Positions 1-5,134 are shown, counted from the stretch's first letter. The stretch is DNA of 5,134 nucleotides from JAQVUB01 sp033809415 (GCA_033809415.1 JAPXLT010000326.1:1-5134), one strand, 5' to 3'. The notes: a model not told the origin generated them from the letters alone. Made by a program: numbers and translations.

Positions 1-28
1 GTGCAGGGTGCAGGGTGCAGGGTGCAGG
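1..28 (+). repeat. GTGCAGG 7-bp tandem array, four copies
   Basis: There are four perfect units at 1-7, 8-14, 15-21 and 22-28, then a degraded GGTGCGG. The array probably continues beyond the window edge. The right element has no equivalent array in view. Confidence 0.85.
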
Positions 29-53
29 GGTGCGGGGAGGATGACCTTGTCTC

Positions 54-134
54 GTCCACACCGTCCACACCGTCCACACTGTCCACACTGTCCACACTGT
101 CCACATCGTCCACATCGTCCACACCGTCCACCAT
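54..134 (+). repeat. GTCCACANN 9-bp tandem array, eight copies plus one degenerate
   Basis: Full units run from 54 to 125; the last two bases vary in runs as CC, CC, CT, CT, CT, TC, TC, CC. A degenerate ninth unit, GTCCACCAT, ends the array. Blocks of identical variants suggest growth by slippage or unequal exchange. Confidence 0.9.
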
Positions 135-147
135 GTCTGACCCGCAT

Positions 148-168
148 CACGCACCACGCACCACGCAC
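148..168 (+). repeat. CACGCAC 7-bp tandem array, three copies
   Basis: Perfect units lie at 148-154, 155-161 and 162-168, preceded by a related CCCGCAT. The right element has two perfect units plus CCCGCAC at the equivalent place. Confidence 0.85.
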
Positions 169-196
169 TACAGATGCATTACGTTTTTTCGTTGTT

Positions 197-245
197 AAAA
201 AGCCGGGATCACTCAACATTATTTTTTTCTGTAATCCCATTCGGC
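197..245 (-). terminator. Possible rho-independent terminator overlapping the end of the amidohydrolase gene
   Basis: On the minus strand, GCC and GGGAT (245-243, 238-234) can pair with ATCCCGGC (209-202), leaving a four-base bulge and a 24-base loop; CTTTTTAA follows. The long loop and bulge make it weak. The stop codon of the gene lies in the loop. The T run is shared with the repeat-element tail. Confidence 0.35.
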
Positions 246-1529
246 TGGGTGTGATGTTTCTAACATTAATTTGCGATATTTTTCGCGGCTCAATGTGGTT
301 GGCTGGGCGGCTATGCGTTTGCCGGTGGCGGCATCGCCAAAGAGGAGATCGACAGCATTCAGAGCCAGCAGTGCCGCGGACTGGATATATGCCTTGTCCG
401 GGTCCGTGACCATGAAATCCGTGCTGTGTGGGGTTCCGGTAAAGCCGCCATTGTAAGCATGCAGTGATGGGATGATCATGCTGACATCACCCATATCTGT
501 CGAGGAGCCGCGATGAATTCCGGTAGAAAAGGTTACTTCCGGAGCGATGCTTTTGAGGTTGGCTGCGTGCAGCTGTTCCAGTTCCGGGCAGCTTTTGAAA
601 GGCATATAACCGGACAGCGTTTCAACTTGAACGGCACCGGCAAAGGCCATGGCCGCAGCCTGCAGGCAGCGCTCGACTTTCCCGGCGGCATCCTGGATGG
701 CAGCAGGGGTTTTGGCGCGAATCTGCAACTCCAACTCGACCCGATCAGGAACGACATTGACCGCAGCACCGCCATGGCTGATAATGCCATGAATGCGAAC
801 GGAGTCTTGATCATCAAATGTGTCACGTTGGGCATCAATCAAACTCAAAGCCTGTCGAGCCATGCTCAAGGCATTGATTCCCAGTTGTGGCTTCAAACCG
901 GCATGCGATGCTTTGCCGGTAAAAACAATTTTTTTCATCACGAAGCCATTGAAGCTGGCCGGTGAAAAATGGTCGCAGCCTGCATGGATCAGCATGGCGA
1001 TATCGACATCATCAAAGACCCCTAACCGGATCAATTCCGCCTTGCCGCCGCAATATACCAGTTTTTTTTCAGCAATCATTTTGCGGCAGAAATCCAGCCC
1101 CTGGAATTCCTCGGCGGGGCAGGCGATGAAGACAATTTTTCCGGAAAGCTTTTCGATGGCTTTGCTTGCAGTCAGTGCGATGGCGGCGCCAGCGAGCGCG
1201 GCACTCTGTGCATGATGACCACAAGCATGTGCTGCACCGGTGGTCGGATCCGCCAGTGGGTGCGACGGCACTGGCAGCGCATCAAATTCACCGAGCAAGG
1301 CAACCGTTGGTCCCGGACGCCCGCTGTCCAACACCGCACGGCAGCCGGTAATGGCCAGGTTTTCTTGCACTGGCAATCCGAGTTCGACAAATAGATCGCG
1401 CATCAGTTTGGACGCCTGAAACTCGCGATAGCCAAGTTCGGGATGATGCAGAATCTGCTCGGCAATGGCAATAATGCGTGCCCGGTTGGCGTCAATCATC
1501 GAGCGGATTTGGTTTTTCAGATCAAGCAT
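219..1529 (-). CDS. M20D-type metallo-amidohydrolase (AbgB / IAA-amino acid hydrolase-like)
   Basis: This 436-residue protein is a co-catalytic metal hydrolase of the M20 peptidase family, D-type, which cleaves amide bonds of N-acyl amino acids or small peptides. Visible landmarks are HPELGYREF (29-37), GEFDALP (80-86), HACGHHAQ (101-108), PAEEFQG (138-144), IHAG (181-184), FTGKASHAG (203-211), HGIISHGGAAVNVVPD (247-262), HRGSSTDMGD (339-348) and TPHSTDF (366-372). By family analogy the metal ligands are C103, H105, E141, H182 and H368, with E140 as general base and H209 in the dimerisation/lid domain. No signal peptide is seen, so it is cytoplasmic. It is the last operon gene, 51 bases after DUF4387. 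There is no Shine-Dalgarno sequence before the ATG at 1529; the upstream bases are repeat sequence. The position after CGH is H106, where Asp or Asn is usual. The substrate is unknown. Confidence 0.92.
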   Translation of the reverse strand: MLDLKNQIRSMIDANRARIIAIAEQILHHPELGYREFQASKLMRDLFVELGLPVQENLAITGCRAVLDSGRPGPTVALLGEFDALPVPSHPLADPTTGAAHACGHHAQSAALAGAAIALTASKAIEKLSGKIVFIACPAEEFQGLDFCRKMIAEKKLVYCGGKAELIRLGVFDDVDIAMLIHAGCDHFSPASFNGFVMKKIVFTGKASHAGLKPQLGINALSMARQALSLIDAQRDTFDDQDSVRIHGIISHGGAAVNVVPDRVELELQIRAKTPAAIQDAAGKVERCLQAAAMAFAGAVQVETLSGYMPFKSCPELEQLHAANLKSIAPEVTFSTGIHRGSSTDMGDVSMIIPSLHAYNGGFTGTPHSTDFMVTDPDKAYIQSAALLALNAVDLLFGDAATGKRIAAQPTTLSREKYRKLMLETSHPAEWDYRKK

Positions 1530-1531
1530 AA

Positions 1532-1572
1532 AAATTTTCGTGTTTTTTCGTGTGGTTCGTGGTTAAAAAATC
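1532..1572 (-). repeat. Intergenic CACGAA repeat segment between DUF4387 and amidohydrolase genes
   Basis: The minus strand reads TTTTTTAACCACGAACC followed by two further CACGAAAA-like units up to the amidohydrolase start. It resembles the inner tail of the flanking element (TTTTTAACAACGAAAAAAC at 201-183) in the same orientation. It fills most of the 51-base gap and leaves no Shine-Dalgarno sequence. Confidence 0.6.
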
Positions 1573-1580
1573 ATTTTTGC

Positions 1581-1886
1581 TTATTCGATATCGAGGTTTC
1601 CGAGTGGGAAATGCTGCTGACTGCCATAGACATCGCGGTCTTCCGGTGCACCGGAAGAGCAGGCTCTTGGGATGACGACCTTGATCGTCAGGATGCGCTC
1701 GAAGGGTTTGATTTTGACTTGTGCGGGATCGGTCTGATACGCGGCGGCGATGGTTTCTGGTCGGAATAGCGGTGCATTCAGTACGCGCCGCCAGGTTTCC
1801 GCATCCTGGAACATCAGGTCGATGGTGAATTGGAAGGGACCCGCATTTTTACTGCGGCAGACAAAGGCGAGGTCATAGAGTTTCAT
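1581..1886 (-). CDS. DUF4387 family protein, AtuA partner
   Basis: This small 101-residue protein matches the DUF4387 family, typically encoded directly beside AtuA-type proteins. Visible family landmarks are YDLAFVCRSKNAGPFQFTID (4-23), the IPR segment (72-74), and the C-terminal DVYGSQQHFPL (85-95). It is soluble, with no signal peptide or transmembrane stretch. The reading frame is open further upstream, inside the AtuA gene, but the ATG at 1886 is preferred. It has GGAGG six bases before it and overlaps the AtuA stop by one base; an in-frame ATG at 1892 touches the GGAGG and is too close. Function is unknown. The near-fusion with AtuA and one-to-one coupling suggest a stable complex or a shared reaction, which is inference. 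Confidence 0.88.
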   Translation of the reverse strand: MKLYDLAFVCRSKNAGPFQFTIDLMFQDAETWRRVLNAPLFRPETIAAAYQTDPAQVKIKPFERILTIKVVIPRACSSGAPEDRDVYGSQQHFPLGNLDIE

Positions 1887-3259
1887 CAGCATCCTCCAAT
1901 GGAAATCAGTTCCGGCTTGAAAGTCATCTGCATGCCGGAAGTATCCAGCAGGTGATAGAGTGCGAATTCGAAGACTTCGCCACCCCGGAAATCGGAAGGC
2001 GAGAACGGAAATGCGAGGTTCCCAGCCGTTGCTTTGCGATTTGGGAAGGCCTGATGCAGTGCACTCGAACGAGCCAGGCTGATTACCGTATCGGCAAGTT
2101 CCTGGGTCGGCGTAATCGCTTCGATCAGCAAACCGACTTCGCGGGGCAGGGGAATAGGCGGTGCCTCGATGCAACCGGTGACCCCATCCACGCCATAACG
2201 CAGAAACCGCAGCGTATATTGATCGTCGCTCAGAACGCCTTTCAGGTTGCCGGCAACTGCCTGCCGCACGCCCTGTTCAATCGTGTCCAGTTCCGCAATG
2301 GCTCTCGGATCACGGATGCCGGCAATGGTCAGGGAACGAAAACCGCAGCGGACTGCGCCCTCGAGCTTCAAGGTAGGACGTTCTGCCGGTATCAGTACCG
2401 TTCCGCTGACTTTGACCGCACGGTCGCTGATAGCCGTAAAGACGGACTGGCTGAGATCGATCTTGCCCTCGGGTTCATAAAAACATTCCGGATCAGGCTG
2501 CTCGTAGAGCGAATGCGCCGCCACCGAATCCGGCGTGCATTTGCGGATCGGATTGGCCGGCTCGACAATGAAAGAATCCGGATAAAGCGTCACCAGCAGG
2601 GAATCATTGGCACCAACCGGACGGGCGCAGAGCGCACCGCATTCGGCGATCTTGGCGGCATGCAACGCCAGCCCAGCCGGAAACCCATGCAGAATCGGAT
2701 ATGCAGAAAAAACGGCAGTGTCGCAGCAGCGTCCGGAGACGATGACATCTGCTCCGCTTTGCAGCGCTTCGATGATCGGTTCCGTTCCGAATTGTGCAAC
2801 TGGATGGCAGAGACGCGGAAGATCGTCCGCCCGGAATTCCGGTGCGCCGCCGCAGGGGCTGAGGCGGTTTTCGGCAACTGCCTTCTGCAGTAGTTCTGTA
2901 TCGAGGTCCGAATAAATGACGGCCACCTGGAAGCGCAATTTCTGTTCTGCTGCGATTTCCCGCAGGATGTCCAGCGTGCTTTCAACGTGCGGTCGTGCAC
3001 CGGAACCTCCGGCGCTGCCGATAATCAGGACGATTTTCCGTTCGATTGCCGTCTTCAGCACTAGGCTGAGATCACGCTTGATTTGCAGGCGTTTGACAAA
3101 GCCCTTGCCGCTGCCGAGATAGTAGGGACCAGGATCGGTGGAACCTCCATCGACGCCGATGAAATCAAGCGGCTCCTGCAAGGCTCTGGCCAGGCTTTCT
3201 GGGGCATATCCATAACCGAGCAGGCCGCAGAGGGAAAGATAGTGGATTTCAGATTTCAT
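1886..3259 (-). CDS. AtuA (DUF1446) family protein, acyclic terpene utilisation type
   Basis: This 457-residue protein belongs to the AtuA/DUF1446 family, named from the citronellol/geraniol (atu) cluster of Pseudomonas, where its reaction is not established. Family motifs visible are the N-terminal GYGYAPESL (15-23), FIGVDGGSTDPGPYYLGSG (33-51), the glycine loop IIGSAGGSGA (79-88), VSGRCCDTAVF (174-184), and the late NLAFPFSPSDFRGGEVFEF segment (414-432). There is no signal peptide or membrane segment, so it should be cytoplasmic. The length fits the form without the fused C-terminal ferredoxin-fold domain. The start at 3259 has GAGG seven bases upstream and follows the beta-subunit stop by two bases; the stop overlaps the next start as TGATG. 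The glycine-rich loops suggest a nucleotide or acyl ligand, but this is inference. The paired cysteines C178-C179 sit where I expect small residues in relatives. Confidence 0.9.
   Translation of the reverse strand: MKSEIHYLSLCGLLGYGYAPESLARALQEPLDFIGVDGGSTDPGPYYLGSGKGFVKRLQIKRDLSLVLKTAIERKIVLIIGSAGGSGARPHVESTLDILREIAAEQKLRFQVAVIYSDLDTELLQKAVAENRLSPCGGAPEFRADDLPRLCHPVAQFGTEPIIEALQSGADVIVSGRCCDTAVFSAYPILHGFPAGLALHAAKIAECGALCARPVGANDSLLVTLYPDSFIVEPANPIRKCTPDSVAAHSLYEQPDPECFYEPEGKIDLSQSVFTAISDRAVKVSGTVLIPAERPTLKLEGAVRCGFRSLTIAGIRDPRAIAELDTIEQGVRQAVAGNLKGVLSDDQYTLRFLRYGVDGVTGCIEAPPIPLPREVGLLIEAITPTQELADTVISLARSSALHQAFPNRKATAGNLAFPFSPSDFRGGEVFEFALYHLLDTSGMQMTFKPELISIGGC
1893..1897 (-). promoter_or_regulatory. 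Ribosome binding site deciding the DUF4387 start
   Basis: GGAGG ends six bases before the ATG at 1886. It decides between two in-frame ATGs, since the one at 1892 directly abuts it. Confidence 0.8.
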
Positions 3260-3261
3260 GA

Positions 3262-3891
3262 TCAGGCCTCTGCGTTGACATTGGTGAATTGGTAGTCGGC
3301 CGGGATGCCGAGCTTCTTTTCAATTTCCGGCAGGGCGCTGGCGACTTCCTGATCCAGTTCGCTGAAGTAATTGTTGCCATTAGCATCGATGGCCACGAAG
3401 AATGGACCGAATTCTTCCACTGCGTAAATCCAAGTCGCCTCCGTTTTGCCCAGTTCCTCGAGAAAATATACCGCATGGATTTTTTTTACCTGATCGCGCA
3501 ACGCATTTCCGCTGAGACCAATTTTGGACAGATAGATGCCGCCGACATCCCGAAGAGCCTCCGCGCTGCGTTGTCCCATGGTGGTTTTGCCGATCAGGGT
3601 GCGCAACTTGAATTTTCGGATGACGTCTGCGCCATAGCGTTCGAAGCGGATACTCGAAGTCGGCTCGCAGCTGACGACCTCCCATTGCCCGTCGTCGCAG
3701 GACATTACTGGTCCAACATGGAAAAAACAGTTGATCTTCTGATAATCCAGTGGAGGGAAAATGTTGTCCTCGATGGCTCGGATGTGAAAGCGGCTGCGCC
3801 CGGTGAACAGCAGGCCGCTGACGGTTACGATTTCGCCCAGCTTCAGACTGCGGGCGACTTCTTCTGATATTGGCAATTGCAGATTTTTCAT
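3262..3891 (-). CDS. Class I fumarase-type hydro-lyase, beta subunit (TtdB/FumA C-terminal type)
   Basis: This 209-residue protein is the partner of the preceding gene and supplies the other half of the active site. Residues seen that match the class I family are R32 in TGRSRFH, T78 and R82 in CEPTSSIRF, and K102 in LIGKTTMG. Their spacing (46, 4 and 20 residues) agrees with my recollection of the active-site R/T/R/K set of the structurally studied Leishmania fumarase. WIYAVEEFGPFFVAIDANGN (154-173) is the usual C-terminal core motif. The start ATG lies in the ATGA overlap with the alpha gene, with GGAGG six bases upstream, so translation is probably coupled. The common R-D-x-x-H motif is R-S-R-F-H here, a departure that could affect substrate choice. 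Fumarate, mesaconate and tartrate remain open as substrates. Confidence 0.92.
   Translation of the reverse strand: MKNLQLPISEEVARSLKLGEIVTVSGLLFTGRSRFHIRAIEDNIFPPLDYQKINCFFHVGPVMSCDDGQWEVVSCEPTSSIRFERYGADVIRKFKLRTLIGKTTMGQRSAEALRDVGGIYLSKIGLSGNALRDQVKKIHAVYFLEELGKTEATWIYAVEEFGPFFVAIDANGNNYFSELDQEVASALPEIEKKLGIPADYQFTNVNAEA
3267..3270 (-). promoter_or_regulatory. Ribosome binding site of the AtuA-family gene
   Basis: GAGG lies seven bases before the ATG at 3259, overlapping the last codons of the beta-subunit gene. Confidence 0.5.
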
Positions 3892-4790
3892 GCGAGTCCT
3901 CCCGTAAAGTTCACTTGCTGATCATCGGAAATAGTTGCTTTCCAACGTCGTCCAACAAGGCATTGGGCATTGAAGGCAACTGGTAGTGCTGCCGTATGGG
4001 TGACCGCTGTCTCGATGTTCACTGCCATTACCGCATTGATGCCGCGTGCGCCCATCGGACCAACACCCAGCTGGCGGGCGGCATCATACAATTCCTTCTC
4101 GAGTGCGGCAATTTCAGGATCGCAGTTTGGCTTGCCTACAGGGCGCAATACCGCTGCCTTTTTTGCCAGATTCATGCACAGATCAGCAGTGCCACCGATG
4201 CCGATGCCGATGATTGCCGGCGGACAAATCTTGCCGGCATAACAGGATTCGCGTACCGACTCGATGAAAAATTTCTTGATGCCAGGCAGCCCATCCGAGG
4301 GAAAGAGCATGCGGTAGAAAGTCCCGAAGATTTCCGAGCCGCCGCCTTTTGGCGCGGCGATGATTTCCAGATCAGAACCGCTTCCGGAAAAGCACAGTTC
4401 GATTTTTGGCATGCCCGAACCCAGGTTGTTACCGGGATTGCTGCGTTTGATCGGATCAACCATCGTCGGTCGCAGGAAGCAGTCTGCGGTTGCACGGGCG
4501 GTGGCTTCTGCCGCAGCCTGCCAGAGGGTTTCGAAGCCGCCTTCGATCTGCGTTCGGGAACCGGCTTGGACAAAGAATAGCGGAAATCCGGTGTCGGCGC
4601 AGACCAGACCATGGCCGCGTTCCGCGCTGTCGGCATTCTGCAGGCTGACCGTCAGATGCTGCCGGGCCATTTCGGATGTCTCTTCTGCAAGGGCTCGAGC
4701 GAGAGCGGCGCGGACATCCGGCGGCATTTTCGTGGCGGCCAGTTTCATGGCCTGATACATGGCTTCTGCAATGGTGTTTTTACAAATCAT
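3888..4790 (-). CDS. Class I fumarase-type [4Fe-4S] hydro-lyase, alpha subunit (TtdA/FumA N-terminal type)
   Basis: This 300-residue protein is the iron-sulfur half of a two-subunit class I fumarase-type hydratase, a cytoplasmic enzyme that reversibly adds water to fumarate or a close analogue (mesaconate, tartrate). The three expected cluster cysteines are visible: C64 in VCADTGFP, C189 in ICPPAIIGIGIGG and C277 in NAQCLVGRR. D66 matches the family's catalytic-region aspartate, and KRSNPGNN (115-122) is the usual conserved loop. Length is normal for the separate-subunit form. The ATG at 4790 is preceded by AAAGGA nine bases upstream, and the N-terminal helix region looks complete. It is the first gene of the operon and overlaps the beta-subunit gene by four bases (ATGA). 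Odd point: the common CQDTG motif reads CADTG, so a substrate-contacting glutamine is replaced by alanine. The family assignment is firm; fumarate as the true substrate is not. Confidence 0.93.
   Translation of the reverse strand: MICKNTIAEAMYQAMKLAATKMPPDVRAALARALAEETSEMARQHLTVSLQNADSAERGHGLVCADTGFPLFFVQAGSRTQIEGGFETLWQAAAEATARATADCFLRPTMVDPIKRSNPGNNLGSGMPKIELCFSGSGSDLEIIAAPKGGGSEIFGTFYRMLFPSDGLPGIKKFFIESVRESCYAGKICPPAIIGIGIGGTADLCMNLAKKAAVLRPVGKPNCDPEIAALEKELYDAARQLGVGPMGARGINAVMAVNIETAVTHTAALPVAFNAQCLVGRRWKATISDDQQVNFTGGLA
3898..3902 (-). promoter_or_regulatory. Ribosome binding site of the beta-subunit gene
   Basis: GGAGG lies six bases before the ATG at 3891, inside the last codons of the alpha gene. 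It fixes the start within the ATGA overlap and suggests coupled translation of the two subunits. Confidence 0.8.
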
Positions 4791-4799
4791 ACGGCATTA

Positions 4800-4805
4800 T
4801 CCTTT
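4800..4805 (-). promoter_or_regulatory. Ribosome binding site of the alpha-subunit gene
   Basis: AAAGGA on the minus strand lies nine bases before the ATG at 4790. It supports this start; the closer upstream ATG at about 4797 is out of frame. Confidence 0.55.
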
Positions 4806-4897
4806 GTGTTTGTGACAGTCCAGAACCCTGATGCACCGGAGCATCCAGAGATGAAGTGTCCGACGCCTTTGCAAACAGGACTCTGAAACAGTTGCGC

Positions 4898-4915
4898 ACT
4901 GTATAAACTGTATAA
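4898..4915 (-). promoter_or_regulatory. Perfect 9-bp direct repeat at the promoter, candidate operator
   Basis: ACTGTATAA occurs twice in immediate tandem (4898-4906 and 4907-4915 on the plus strand; TTATACAGT on the transcribed strand). It lies directly downstream of the candidate -10 hexamer, over the expected transcription start. Such a position suits a repressor site. It could instead be a chance AT-rich duplication. No regulator gene is present in the window to pair with it. Confidence 0.35.
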
Positions 4916-4945
4916 AATATATATATCTTCTTTCTACGAAATCAA
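4916..4945 (-). promoter_or_regulatory. Candidate sigma70-type promoter of the operon
   Basis: On the minus strand, TTGATT (4945-4940) and TATATT (4921-4916) are separated by 18 bases. They match the sigma70 consensus at four and five of six positions. The region is strikingly AT-rich compared with the genes, and no other gene lies between it and the first operon gene. It would give a 5' leader of roughly 120 bases. Other hexamer choices are possible in this TA-rich run, so exact placement is uncertain. Confidence 0.4.
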
Positions 4946-4998
4946 GTACATGTGCCGATATTTCCTTTTTTATGGACGAGGGACGTAATGCGTCTGTA

Positions 4999-5019
4999 GT
5001 GCGTGGTGCGTGGTGCGGG
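4999..5019 (-). repeat. CACGCAC 7-bp tandem array, two copies plus one variant
   Basis: On the plus strand GTGCGTG occurs at 4999-5005 and 5006-5012, followed by GTGCGGG at 5013-5019. It is the counterpart of the three-unit array at 148-168. Confidence 0.8.
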
Positions 5020-5025
5020 TCAGAC

Positions 5026-5088
5026 GTGGTGGACAGTGTGGACAGTGTGGACGGTGTGGACGGTGTGGACGGTGTGGACGGTGTGGAC
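5026..5088 (-). repeat. GTCCACANN 9-bp tandem array, six copies plus one degenerate
   Basis: On the plus strand the units read NNTGTGGAC: two AGTGTGGAC (5035-5052) and four GGTGTGGAC (5053-5088), with a degenerate GTGGTGGAC at 5026-5034. It has two fewer full units than the left array and lacks the GTCCACATC variant. Confidence 0.9.
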
Positions 5089-5134
5089 AGGGCAAGGACA
5101 TCCCCCCCCCGCCCCACGACAGTCCGAATAATCA

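Larger units (their letters stand above)
1..204 (+). repeat. Left copy of a composite intergenic repeat element (inverted relative to the right copy)
   Basis: No gene is supported in this stretch. In order it holds four GTGCAGG units, a G-rich link ending in CCTTG, a GTCCACANN array, GTCTGACCCG, a CACGCAC array, TACAGATGCATTACG, and a tail TCGTTGTTAAAAA. The same order of parts, reverse-complemented, is found at the right end of the window. The open frames through it encode only low-complexity Ser/Thr/Pro or His/Pro/Arg runs and are not genes. Confidence 0.85.
4964..5118 (-). repeat. Right copy of the composite intergenic repeat element
   Basis: Read on the minus strand it repeats the left element: a G-rich stretch with CCTTG, six GTCCACANN units, GTCTGACCCG, CACGCAC units, TACAGACGCATTACG, then TCGTCCATAAAAAA. 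Identity with the left copy is near complete across 4984-5025 apart from one missing 7-bp unit and two T/C changes. No gene is supported here. Confidence 0.85.

Noticed and set aside
54..134. CRISPR array
   Set aside because: The repeat unit is only 9 bp with no spacers and no cas genes are present.
1..409. Plus-strand open frames through the left repeat (Ser/Thr/Pro or His/Pro/Arg-rich)
   Set aside because: They read through tandem repeats and into the antisense of the amidohydrolase gene; composition is dictated by the repeat.
1887..2174. Upstream in-frame extension of the DUF4387 gene
   Set aside because: The extension overlaps the AtuA coding region and does not look like the family; the Shine-Dalgarno position fixes the start at 1886.
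1952..2893. Long plus-strand open frame of 313 codons opposite the AtuA gene
   Set aside because: It is antisense to a gene with clear family motifs, its protein is Arg-rich with no recognisable domain, and it is explained by codon bias on the opposite strand.
4898..4915. LexA-type SOS box (CTGTATA...)
   Set aside because: The two CTGTATA halves are in direct, not inverted, orientation, so the palindrome required for a LexA site is absent.
4797..5117. Open frame on the minus strand with repeated Ser-Thr-Pro/Leu residues
   Set aside because: The repetitive protein is only the translation of the 9-bp GTCCACANN array plus the promoter region; it lacks a ribosome binding site and any family resemblance.
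1..5118. Composite transposon with terminal inverted repeats
   Set aside because: There is no transposase, the repeats contain variable tandem arrays, and no target-site duplication can be seen within the window, so a dispersed intergenic repeat is the safer label.

Overview
The window holds one compact five-gene operon, all on the minus strand, lying between two inverted copies of a short intergenic repeat element. In transcription order (right to left) the genes are: class I [4Fe-4S] hydro-lyase alpha subunit (4790-3888), its beta subunit (3891-3262), an AtuA/DUF1446 family protein (3259-1886), a DUF4387 family protein (1886-1581) and an M20D-type amidohydrolase (1529-219). The first four are tightly coupled: a 4-base overlap, a 2-base gap and a 1-base overlap, each start having a Shine-Dalgarno sequence. 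The fifth follows a 51-base gap made of repeat-like sequence without a recognisable ribosome binding site. A candidate promoter with a perfect 9-bp direct repeat lies upstream (about 4898-4945), and a possible terminator overlaps the end of the last gene.

The operon looks like a small catabolic module. The hydro-lyase adds or removes water from a fumarate-like unsaturated diacid (fumarate, mesaconate or tartrate type). The M20D enzyme would hydrolyse an amide or N-acyl bond. AtuA and DUF4387 are conserved partners of unknown biochemistry; AtuA is named after the acyclic terpene utilisation cluster of Pseudomonas. No transporter, regulator or CoA ligase is present, so the substrate cannot be read from the window. 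The gene set as a pathway is the main biological interest; the joint function proposed here is inference.

Both flanks (1 to about 204, and about 4964-5118) carry the same composite element in opposite orientation. It consists of a G-rich segment, a 9-bp GTCCACANN tandem array, a short unique segment, a 7-bp CACGCAC tandem array, a conserved TACAGAYGCATTACG segment, and a tail resembling TCGTNNNTAAAAA. Copy numbers of the small repeats differ between the two sides. The tail motif reappears in the gap before the amidohydrolase gene.

The organism is a bacterium of moderate GC content. Such TTCGTGGTTAAAAAA and GTCCACA-type intergenic repeats recall, from memory only, genomes of the Planctomycetota-Verrucomicrobiota-Lentisphaerota group and some environmental Gram-negatives; this is a weak hint. 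No RNA genes, CRISPR, insertion sequence or transposase genes were seen.
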